This document shows positions 56,907 through 64,000 of a DNA stretch of 64,000 bases, piece after piece. The DNA is taken from NCBI GenBank assembly GCA_945903265.1, contig CAMDNQ010000008.1, forward strand, positions 1 to 64,000. Reading direction: 5' to 3'. How positions within the stretch are numbered: the stretch's first letter is position 1; each line of letters starts with the position of its first letter. Below the pieces are notes generated by a model. That model worked only from the letters and a program-made list of their open reading frames with translations, was not told the origin of the DNA and did not search any database. The position numbers were made by a program, and so were the translations under genes. The DNA is from Candidatus Sulfopaludibacter sp. SbA3 (GTDB lineage Bacteria; Acidobacteriota; Vicinamibacteria; Vicinamibacterales; UBA2999).

Positions 56907-57150
56907 AAACACTCCTAAAACCGCGTCCGATCGCCTTCGGTCTTCTCCGGGATGCGCCATACCAGCGCCTGCCTGAAAGAGCACCCCGGGATCGAACGCG
57001 GTCGACCGGCATGAGTTCAAATCCCGTGCCCGCCCGTGCTCGCAAAAAGACCGCGATTTATGGCGTGAATATGGCCCCAGCAGCGGGTGCGTCCTCCCGT
57101 GAGGGCGGACGCACTCCTGAAGTGCTACTAAGTGCTGAGGTGTTGCCGGA

Positions 57151-58350
57151 TTAGAAGCGTTGCTGCAGGGCGAGCGTGACGCGTCCCATGCTCACGCTGG
57201 AGTTGCGCCACTGATGCTCGTAGCCGGCGACGACGGAGGTGAGAGTCGGCAGGTCGATGCGGGCGCCGCCGGACAAGGCGTTCGCCCGGAAATCGCCGAT
57301 GCGGTCGATTGAAAAGTTTTCGAAATCCTCGACGCCGGCCGCGTATCCAGCATGCAGCCGGACGCGATTCCGCAGGCGATATTCGCCGCGGATGTGGGCG
57401 CTGTGCCCGCTCTCGGCTGACGCGAAGGTGTTCGAGACCGAACGGGAGGCGGCGTACCGGAGGTTCAGCAGGAAACGGTCGGTGGCCACCCACGAGACGG
57501 CGGGTGAGATCACCAGCGTGCGTGCGCCCGTGAAGTCGAAGTGCCGCACGTCGAGCAGCCAGGTGGCCGCGCGGTATTCGTAGGCGACCTCGCCCAGGTA
57601 GTCACCTTCCGGCATGACGACATTGTCGGGGCCGAACAGCGCATGTCCTCGCACGGTGAGCCCCGGCTTCCACTGCCACGCGGCGCCGCCGCCCACGCGA
57701 TGCTCGGACACTCCGAACTTTCGCTGGACCTGTCCTCGACCGAGGATGCGCCAACGCTCGCGCAGCCGGTAGTCGAGCACGACTTCGCCCCCGCGGCCGT
57801 CCGGTGTGCTGCCGGTGTACTGCTCGCTGAACCCTCGTGTTTCAACCCGGTGCGCGTACCGCAAGCGCGCCGTCTCGAGCGTCGTCAGCTGTGCCTCGGT
57901 CGGATCGACGGCTGCGGCGCGCTCGTAGTAGTCGAGCGAGACCCGTTCACGTCCTTCCATCCGGTGACTGCGCGCAAGAAGGCTCAGGACCGACGGGTTC
58001 TGCGCCTCGCGTTCTTCAACCGGCTCCAGCAGCTCTAAGGCACGCTCGCTGTTGTCTGTCGCGAGCAGCGTCGCCACAAGTCCAAGCCGGGCCTCGAGGT
58101 TCGCGGGGTCTTCGAGCAGCACGCTCTCGTAGACCGGGCCGGCAAGCTCCGGGTGCCCCATCCGCTCATGAAGACGGGCAATCCCCATCCGGGCCGCATG
58201 GTCGTTCGGATTGGCCGCGGCCAGCTTCCGCAGGGAGTCGAGTTCCGCCGCGGCGGTACCTCGGTCCTGGACCAGGAGCGCAGTGCCTGTTTCCTGAGCG
58301 AGAAGCTCAGAGGGAAGCAGGAGCAGGACGAGCAAAAGTGGGAAGATCAT
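57151..58350 (-). CDS. TPR plus YaiO-like outer-membrane beta-barrel protein
   Basis: A 399-residue exported protein. ATG 58350 was chosen because GAGG lies 7 bp upstream; GTG 58365 lacks a ribosome binding site. The signal peptide (MIFPLLLVLLLLPSELLAQ) is followed by TPR-like helices (about 35-165: HAARMGIARLHERMGHPELAGPVYESVL, then ARLGLVATLLATDNSERALELLEP). The C-terminal half (about 175-399) alternates strands typical of a small beta-barrel and ends in a terminal Phe (LALQQRF), the outer-membrane sorting signal. The combination matches YaiO-type proteins linked to polysaccharide secretion. Partners are not adjacent. Confidence 0.82.
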   Translation of the reverse strand: MIFPLLLVLLLLPSELLAQETGTALLVQDRGTAAAELDSLRKLAAANPNDHAARMGIARLHERMGHPELAGPVYESVLLEDPANLEARLGLVATLLATDNSERALELLEPVEEREAQNPSVLSLLARSHRMEGRERVSLDYYERAAAVDPTEAQLTTLETARLRYAHRVETRGFSEQYTGSTPDGRGGEVVLDYRLRERWRILGRGQVQRKFGVSEHRVGGGAAWQWKPGLTVRGHALFGPDNVVMPEGDYLGEVAYEYRAATWLLDVRHFDFTGARTLVISPAVSWVATDRFLLNLRYAASRSVSNTFASAESGHSAHIRGEYRLRNRVRLHAGYAAGVEDFENFSIDRIGDFRANALSGGARIDLPTLTSVVAGYEHQWRNSSVSMGRVTLALQQRF

Positions 58351-58414
58351 CGAGAAACCTCGCACCTAAAGGTCTCGGCTCGGAGGGTATGGGGCTGTAG
58401 CGGCCGCCGATGGA

Positions 58415-59572
58415 TCAGGCGGTACGCGCTTCCGGCGCCCGGGAGGCGCGTTCCGGAAGGCTGGCGACCGGCCACGCGGAGACGACGGTTGCCAGTTGGG
58501 CGGCAACCAGGGCGACCGCAATCTCGACATCGTCATCCGCCTCGCGACCAGGAGTCATTTCGACCGCCAGAACGCCCACGCAGGCGTCTGTATTGAACAG
58601 AGGGGCGACGACAGCGGCGCTTCCGTCGGCGGACCGGGGGATGCGAATCCGCTTCGCCGAGCGCCACGCCCGCGCCGCCGCGTTGTCCGCGTCGCGCCCG
58701 ATGGGCGGTAACCGCGACACGATGTCGGGCGGGTACCCGTGCGCGAGCGCGGCGAAGAGGTGGTCGCCCGCTCCCATCCACAACATCGCGCCCGAGGCGT
58801 TGACCAGACCGGCTGCGCGCCCGAGTAGAGCCTCGAGACGCTGAGTATCGGCAACCCGTGAGATTTCCGTGCAGAGCGCCGCTGTTGCCGCCATGTCCAC
58901 CGTCGGAGAAAGCGTCGGCACACTGTCGGAAACGGGAACGGCCGGCGCCGGGATCACCACCTCTGTGACGCGGGGGCTCGACTTCTTGAACGCCGCGAAT
59001 GCCGCGAACGCCGCTGCGGGAGCAAGCGCCAGGACACCAAACAGCATCCACATCCATCGCGACGTTCTGGCAAGCGACGCGCTCGCGGCCGCCTGCTCGG
59101 CTGCCTGCGCTTCCCGCAGGCGAGACGTGATGGCATCCACGACATTCCGGCCGTCGCTGTAAATGACGTCCGCCGCCATCAATTCCTGGCCGCGAGTCAG
59201 GTTTTCGCGTGTTCGCGCATCCGCCGCCTGAAGGTCTTCGACCGCCTGCCGCAGCGCCCCAACCTGCGTCGTCGCCTGTGCGGATCGAAGCATCGGCTCG
59301 AGCGTCTGCACCTGTGCTGAGAGGCGAGCCATCAGCGCCGCTGCCTCTTCAAACAGCGGTTCATCGAGCTGGCCCGGCGCGACATAGCCCTGCTGCACGG
59401 TTGCGATCGCCGAGAGGGTGCGGGTGATGTCCGCGACGTGGGACTCGACGCGGCGCTCAGCGTCGATCGTGGCGGATGTCTGTTGCTGGAGTGTCCACAG
59501 AACGTAGGCGGCAGGAGTACCGAGCGTGATCAGAGCGATCAGTATCGTGGTTGTGACCGATCGCTTCCGCAT
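58415..59572 (-). CDS. Membrane sensor with CHASE3-like and GAF domains, no output domain
   Basis: A 385-residue protein. TM1 is at about 8-26, a helical periplasmic region of about 140 residues follows (ARRVESHVADITRTLSAIATVQQGYVAPGQ... resembling CHASE3), then TM2 at about 173-195. A cytoplasmic Pro-rich linker leads to a GAF domain (about 225-370: ALCTEISRVADTQRLEALLGRAAGLVNASGAMLWM ... AAVVAPLFNTDACVGVLAVEM). It ends without a kinase, GGDEF, phosphatase or DNA-binding domain. It may act through dimerisation or by binding a partner protein. It is followed by the YaiO-like gene in the same direction, 64 bp away. Confidence 0.8.
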   Translation of the reverse strand: MRKRSVTTTILIALITLGTPAAYVLWTLQQQTSATIDAERRVESHVADITRTLSAIATVQQGYVAPGQLDEPLFEEAAALMARLSAQVQTLEPMLRSAQATTQVGALRQAVEDLQAADARTRENLTRGQELMAADVIYSDGRNVVDAITSRLREAQAAEQAAASASLARTSRWMWMLFGVLALAPAAAFAAFAAFKKSSPRVTEVVIPAPAVPVSDSVPTLSPTVDMAATAALCTEISRVADTQRLEALLGRAAGLVNASGAMLWMGAGDHLFAALAHGYPPDIVSRLPPIGRDADNAAARAWRSAKRIRIPRSADGSAAVVAPLFNTDACVGVLAVEMTPGREADDDVEIAVALVAAQLATVVSAWPVASLPERASRAPEARTA

Positions 59573-59599
59573 CGGTCACAGGATAGCCGAAGTCGATCT

Positions 59600-60769
59600 C
59601 TACGGCCACCCGATCCGCAGCCCTGTCGTCCACGCTGCACCCGAGTACGCGCCACCGTCGTTTGCGCGGTCGTTCATGTCGGCGAACTGCAGCCCGGTCT
59701 GAAGCTTCAGCTTCTGCCCATAGAAGAAGTAGTTTGCGCCGACGTAGAGCTCGTTGTAATCATCGCCGCGACCACGGACGACGCGGTTCTCATAAGTGCC
59801 CAGCTGCACGCCGTTGACGCCATCACTCGACAGGTGGGTGTAGCGCGTGATCGCCTGCAGTTTCTCCGTCACGTTGAAGTAAGGCATTACCATCACGCCC
59901 CAGAGATCGCTCTGGCTGAAGTAGCCCGAACCCGTCGAGAGATCGCCGCGCAGCCCCCAGCGATCCTCTTCAAGTTTGACGTTGAGCGACACCACGTGTT
60001 CGAGCTGGCGCGTGAAGGTGTTGTCGGTGTCCGGTGACTGGTGAACATAGTTTCCCGTCACGAGCGCTTCCTTCAAACCCACGCGCGGACCGAAGTCATA
60101 CCCCAGCAGCGCCAGTGTCGAGATGCTGCCGTCGAACTTGCCAAACTCCCTGTTCATCTCGCCGGATGAGTACATCCCCAGGCGATAGGTCCAGGGCGCT
60201 GTACGGCCGGACACGCTGACACCAGGGAGGTATTCCTGCGGAAACCACATGTTATTCGTGAGATTGCTGCGGTCAATCGTCAGAAGGTCTTTGGAGGAGG
60301 TCATGCCGTCCATGGTGAACGGCATCCCCTGCTTGCCGGCGGTGACGGCGAGCCGCGCGTTCGGGCTCCACTGGACGTAGACGTCAGTCAGGCGCATGTA
60401 CAGGGGGTCGCGTTCCTGGGGGTTGAATTCCGCCTCGGTGGCCACGGTGAACGTCCGGAACAGCTGGAATCGCGGCCCGACGCGGAATCGGCGCGTGTTC
60501 CATTCGTCCAGGTCTCCCTGGTCCGCACCGACGGACACGAATTCGTGCTGGAACCGGCCGCTCAACTGGATCCGCTGGACGACGCTGTTTGTCTTGTCGT
60601 CGTACAGTGTGAACTGCTGCCAGATCTTGTCGTATATAGATTGCGTATCCCCGCCGGCCGTCGACTGTGGCGCCGGCTGTGGGGCTGGAGCCGGGGCCGG
60701 GGCGGTCTGCGCCATGGCCATCTGTGACGTGCCGAGCACGAGGGTCAGCGCCAGAAGTAGTCGCGTCAT
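59600..60769 (-). CDS. OprP/OprO-type phosphate-selective porin
   Basis: A 389-residue outer-membrane porin with signal peptide MTRLLLALTLVLGTSQMAMAQ and a Pro/Ala linker. The mature part matches the phosphate-selective porin family: RIQLSGRFQHEFVSVGADQ, NTRRFRVGPRFQLFRTFTVATEAEFNP, TDVYVQWSPNARLAVTAGKQGMPFTMDG and a barrel of about 16 strands. The family takes up phosphate or pyrophosphate through a Lys/Arg-lined channel; basic residues are not obvious here, so the substrate is uncertain. Divergent from the TonB-dependent receptor with 67 bp between starts. Confidence 0.85.
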   Translation of the reverse strand: MTRLLLALTLVLGTSQMAMAQTAPAPAPAPQPAPQSTAGGDTQSIYDKIWQQFTLYDDKTNSVVQRIQLSGRFQHEFVSVGADQGDLDEWNTRRFRVGPRFQLFRTFTVATEAEFNPQERDPLYMRLTDVYVQWSPNARLAVTAGKQGMPFTMDGMTSSKDLLTIDRSNLTNNMWFPQEYLPGVSVSGRTAPWTYRLGMYSSGEMNREFGKFDGSISTLALLGYDFGPRVGLKEALVTGNYVHQSPDTDNTFTRQLEHVVSLNVKLEEDRWGLRGDLSTGSGYFSQSDLWGVMVMPYFNVTEKLQAITRYTHLSSDGVNGVQLGTYENRVVRGRGDDYNELYVGANYFFYGQKLKLQTGLQFADMNDRANDGGAYSGAAWTTGLRIGWP

Positions 60770-60815
60770 GCCTTCTATTTGTAGTTAATGCAGATTTCGT
60801 GAAAATGTCGCAGAT

Positions 60816-60831
60816 GTTACGTTTGGGTAAC
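60816..60831. promoter_or_regulatory. Inverted repeat between porin and TonB-receptor genes
   Basis: GTTAC-GTTTGG-GTAAC is an inverted repeat that lies 5 bp before the receptor ATG and 46 bp before the porin ATG. It includes the weak GGG ribosome-binding stretch of the receptor, so a repressor or an RNA hairpin could control it. Confidence 0.35.
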
Positions 60832-60836
60832 GAATA

Positions 60837-63800
60837 ATGGCGCCCGTTCTCCGCGTCTTCGCCGTGCTTTTCCTCCTGGCGGGCACCGCGTACGGCCAGA
60901 CTTTCACCGCCGGGGTCCGGGGGGCGGTCCGTGAATCCGGTGGGGTGGTGCCTGGCGTTACCGTCGAGCTCGTCAACGACGAAACCAACGCGGTGCGCTC
61001 GACGGTATCCAACAATGCTGGCGAGTACGATTTTTCCGCCGTTCCGCCCGGTATTTACACCGTGCGGGCCACCCTGAGCGGGTTCAAGACGTACGAACGG
61101 CCCGGCATCCGGATCGCGGCGCAGCAGTTTCTGACTGTCGACGTCGAGCTGGTGCTCGGCAACCTCGAGGAGACCATTACCGTAGGCGCCGAGGCGCCGC
61201 TGATCGATACGTCGAACGCGTCTGGGGGAGCGGTGCTCGACGCGCGGGAGTTGAGCGCGCTGCCGTCGGTCGCGCGCAACGCGTACATGATGTCGGTGAT
61301 GGTTCCGACGGTCATCGCGTCCGGAAACCAGGTGTTCACGCGGCTCCAGGACCTGAATCACCCGTCGCTGGTGTCGCTCGGCGGCGGGGCGCGGCGCGCG
61401 AACAACTACGTCATCGATGGCGTGCCGCATACCGACCTCGTCAACCGGCCGTCCGTCAACCCTTCGTTCGAAGCCATCGACAGTGTCAACGTGCAGCTGC
61501 ACACGTATGACGCGGAGACGGGACGGACCGGGGGCGGCACGTACAACGTCGCCTCGCGCTCCGGCGGCAACGCCCTGCGAGGCAGCGCGTTCTACCAGAT
61601 GCGGCCAAGCGCGCTCGTCGCGAACAACTTCTTCTCGCAGCGCTCGGGACTGGTCCGACCCGACAGCTACTTTCATAACGGCGGCGGCTCCCTCGGCGGC
61701 CCCATTGTTCGCGACCGCACGTTCTTCTGGGCGGCGATGGAAGGGTATCGGTCGCTCGATTCCCGCAGCAGCGCGCTTCGCGTCCCGACGACTCGGGAGC
61801 GCGCCGGAGATTTCTCGCAGTCGGTCAACGCGGCCGGACAGCTGGTGCAGATTTACGATCCGCTCACCACGCGTATCGATCCGACGACCGGGTTGCGCAT
61901 TCGCGACCCGTTCCCCGGCAACGTCATTCCCCGCGAGCGCCTGAATCCCGTCGCGCTCAACATCCTGAGGTACTACCCCGCACCCACGCGAGACGTCAGC
62001 AACGGTACGGCGAATCTGGACAGTGTGGCCGACCAGACCGGTCACCTTGTGACCGGCAGCTTCAAGATCGATCACAAGCTTACCGACCGTGTGTCGCTGT
62101 CCGGCCTGTACATGACCAACACCACCTCGCGCACCAACGAGAATTTCTGGGAGCGCGGGCAGGGCCCGAACCGGTTCGCCGATCCACGGGACGGCACGCT
62201 CGATCGCGCACTGCATCTCGTCGCGGTCAACAACACGTGGCTGCCTGCTGACAACACGGTCCTCACGCTGCGGTACGGCCTCACGTGGTTGAAAGACGAC
62301 GACTCGGAGACGATCGCGTTCGATCCGTCACAACTCGGCTTCGACCAGACCTTCTTGAACGCGCAACAGGTGCGCAAGTTTCCCATCGGCGCTATTGCGG
62401 ACTACGAACCATTCGGCGCCGTCGATCCGACAAGGCGCGTGTGGGGTTCCTGGAGCACGAACGGCACCCTGTCGCAGCTCCACGGACGCCATACGCTGAA
62501 GTTCGGCTTCGATATCCGCCAGCTTGGCGTCGACACGGAGTCGTTCGCCGGTGGCGCAGGCGACCTCCGGTTCGATCGCTTTTACACGTCCGCCAATCCA
62601 CTGGCGAACGGCACGGCGGTATCGGGAAACGCGCTCGCCAGCTTCCTGCTCGGATATCCCTCTGGAGACCCGGGCAATCAGAGCCGCCTCACGCGCTCGA
62701 GCCCGATCGATGCGCACGTCCGCTACTACGGGGTGTACGCGCAGGATGACTTTCGCGCGACGCCGAAACTCACGCTGAACTACGGATTGCGGCTCGAGCA
62801 CGAAACCGGGCTGCGTGAGGCAGAGAACCGATTCACCGTTGGATTTGACCGCACGCTGAACCCCGGGGGCGCGCTGGGCAACGTCATGATCAATGGCGCG
62901 CCGGTCCGTGGTGGCCTGATCTTCGCGGGGCAGAACGGGGCCAACGAACACCAGGGCAGTCCCGCGGGGGCCAAGGTGTCCCCTCGAGTTGGCGCTGCGT
63001 ACGCCTTTACGCCGGGAACAGTGCTCCGCGCCGGTTACGGGGTCTACTGGGCGCCCTGGAACTATCAGCCCGTGAGCGGCGTGAACTACGGACAAATTGG
63101 CTTCGTCAGTCAGGCGTTCATCAATCAGGACCAGTTCCTTCCCACCACGACCCTTGATAATCCGTTTCCCCTTGGCGCCCGTCCGCCGGTCGGCAGCTCG
63201 CTTGGCCCCATGACGGGCGTGGGTGGCCAGATCGAGTTCATCGACCAGGAGAAGGGCTCACCGTGGGTGCAGCAGTACTCCATCGACGTCACGCGCCAGC
63301 TTGGACCCGCGAGCTCGGTTGGCGTTGAATACGTCGGCGCCACCGGGCGGTCCCTTGGGCTCGGCGGCTCGAATGATGCCGTCGTCAACATCAACCAGCT
63401 CGATCCCCGTTACCTGGCGCTCGGGCCGGCGCTCGTCGAGCAGGTGCCGAACCCGTTCGCCGGTCTGCCCGCGGGTCAGGGATTCGCCGTGGCGAGTCCA
63501 ACCGTCCAGCGGCGGCAGCTGCTGCGTCCGTTCCCTCAGTTCGGCGACATTCTCATGCGGCAGCACACCGCGGGCCGGAGCCAGTACCACGCTGGGGTGC
63601 TGAAGGCGGAGCGCCGGATGGCGAACGGGTGGGGCGGCCGTCTCAGTTACACCTTCAGCCGCTTGAGGGACAACCAGTTCGGCGAAACGAACTTCATGCA
63701 GCCGAACACGCCCGAGGCGCTCAACGCGTATGACCTCGACGCCGAGTACTCGATCGGGCTGCTCGACGTTCCCCACAAGCTGATGATCGCTCCGGTCGTC

Positions 63801-64000
63801 GAGCTGCCCTTCGGCAGGGGAAAAACCTGGGGCGACTGGCAGGTCGCGGCGATCATCGGCTTCGAGACCGGGTTCCCGGTGCCGGTTGCGTCGGCCACGA
63901 ACAACACGAACCTCTTCACCCGCACCCAGCGTCCGAATCGCGCCGCAGGCGATCCGGCCACTGAGGGCGATCGTGACAGCCGCATTCTGGACCGGTGGCT
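60837..64000 (+). CDS. Oar-type TonB-dependent outer-membrane receptor, 3' end outside the window
   Basis: At least 1054 residues, open to the right window edge. The signal peptide (MAPVLRVFAVLFLLAGTAYGQ) is followed by a carboxypeptidase-regulatory-like domain (about 25-105: GVRGAVRESGGVVPGVTVELVNDETN ... LSGFKTYERPGI), a plug domain beginning ETITVGAEAPLIDTS and the beta-barrel (PRVGAAYAFTPGTVLRAGYGVYW...). I see no TonB-box that stands out. This three-part design (Oar family) is very common in Acidobacteria and takes up large substrates such as oligosaccharides or peptides, or exports signals in Myxococcus. The neighbouring divergent porin may serve the same nutrient. Confidence 0.92.
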   Translation, partial: MAPVLRVFAVLFLLAGTAYGQTFTAGVRGAVRESGGVVPGVTVELVNDETNAVRSTVSNNAGEYDFSAVPPGIYTVRATLSGFKTYERPGIRIAAQQFLTVDVELVLGNLEETITVGAEAPLIDTSNASGGAVLDARELSALPSVARNAYMMSVMVPTVIASGNQVFTRLQDLNHPSLVSLGGGARRANNYVIDGVPHTDLVNRPSVNPSFEAIDSVNVQLHTYDAETGRTGGGTYNVASRSGGNALRGSAFYQMRPSALVANNFFSQRSGLVRPDSYFHNGGGSLGGPIVRDRTFFWAAMEGYRSLDSRSSALRVPTTRERAGDFSQSVNAAGQLVQIYDPLTTRIDPTTGLRIRDPFPGNVIPRERLNPVALNILRYYPAPTRDVSNGTANLDSVADQTGHLVTGSFKIDHKLTDRVSLSGLYMTNTTSRTNENFWERGQGPNRFADPRDGTLDRALHLVAVNNTWLPADNTVLTLRYGLTWLKDDDSETIAFDPSQLGFDQTFLNAQQVRKFPIGAIADYEPFGAVDPTRRVWGSWSTNGTLSQLHGRHTLKFGFDIRQLGVDTESFAGGAGDLRFDRFYTSANPLANGTAVSGNALASFLLGYPSGDPGNQSRLTRSSPIDAHVRYYGVYAQDDFRATPKLTLNYGLRLEHETGLREAENRFTVGFDRTLNPGGALGNVMINGAPVRGGLIFAGQNGANEHQGSPAGAKVSPRVGAAYAFTPGTVLRAGYGVYWAPWNYQPVSGVNYGQIGFVSQAFINQDQFLPTTTLDNPFPLGARPPVGSSLGPMTGVGGQIEFIDQEKGSPWVQQYSIDVTRQLGPASSVGVEYVGATGRSLGLGGSNDAVVNINQLDPRYLALGPALVEQVPNPFAGLPAGQGFAVASPTVQRRQLLRPFPQFGDILMRQHTAGRSQYHAGVLKAERRMANGWGGRLSYTFSRLRDNQFGETNFMQPNTPEALNAYDLDAEYSIGLLDVPHKLMIAPVVELPFGRGKTWGDWQVAAIIGFETGFPVPVASATNNTNLFTRTQRPNRAAGDPATEGDRDSRILDRW

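Noticed and set aside
56925-57050. A complete tRNA gene
   Set aside because: Only a T-arm-like piece is visible; acceptor, D and anticodon arms cannot be built on either strand.
60384-62216. 610-residue open frame on the minus strand
   Set aside because: Antisense to the porin's upstream end and the TonB receptor; Arg/His/Asp-rich shadow composition and no motifs.

Overview
The window is about 64 kb of a GC-rich (roughly 65 %) Gram-negative bacterial chromosome around the replication origin. The Oar-type TonB-dependent receptor with a carboxypeptidase-like N-terminal domain, the DUF885 peptidase, the FG-GAP propeller protein and the exported methyltransferase-like protein together suggest Acidobacteriota, probably a Vicinamibacteria-like lineage. 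That placement is inference; no rRNA gene is present to confirm it.

Layout. 0-9 kb: a zinc-ribbon protein (possibly cut by the window edge), an exported methyltransferase-like protein, an MFS transporter, tRNA-Ser(TGA), a DoxX protein, an FG-GAP propeller protein, serS, galU, an FmdB-type zinc ribbon and a DUF885 peptidase. 9-15 kb: rsmI-glmU-glmS-pcrA on the plus strand (UDP-GlcNAc supply plus a UvrD-type helicase). 15-24 kb: gyrA, gyrB, dnaN and dnaA on the minus strand. 24-32.5 kb: rpmH-rnpA-yidD-yidC-khpB(jag)-mnmE-mnmG-rsmG-parA-parB on the plus strand. The origin lies around dnaA: DnaA-box-like sites sit on both sides of the gene, and two parS sites lie just before parA. 32.7-37.6 kb: the F1 part of ATP synthase (atpHAGDC) without F0 genes. 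37.6-40.2 kb: a Wzm/Wzt-type polysaccharide ABC exporter and a heptose-1-phosphate adenylyltransferase. 40.2-46.4 kb: mfd, a SurA-like chaperone, a NusG/RfaH-like factor and a DusB-type dihydrouridine synthase.

46.5-56.6 kb is a signalling island: a Dabb protein, an Arg/Pro-rich disordered repeat protein, an NtrC-type regulator, a BldC-like small HTH protein translationally coupled to an orphan histidine-kinase dimerisation domain, a WhiG/FliA-like sigma factor, a hybrid histidine kinase, a GGDEF protein, a tiny membrane protein, fabZ and a GAF/PP2C (SpoIIE-type) phosphatase. Three copies of one 14-bp palindrome (GCCARTWWATTGRC) lie in the intergenic regions of this island. It is the best candidate here for an undescribed regulatory module. 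56.6-64 kb holds envelope functions: an OB-fold lipoprotein, a TPR/YaiO-like outer-membrane protein, a membrane GAF sensor, an OprP-type porin and, divergent from it, a TonB-dependent receptor running off the end.

Repeats: two copies of a compensated palindrome (2474-2503 and 15606-15635), a possible second palindromic element inside the 3' end of mfd, a 117-bp tandem duplication in the disordered-protein gene, and a 21-bp tandem repeat in the FG-GAP gene. No CRISPR array, insertion sequence, prophage or rRNA gene was seen. Nothing was searched against databases; family names rest on motif recognition.
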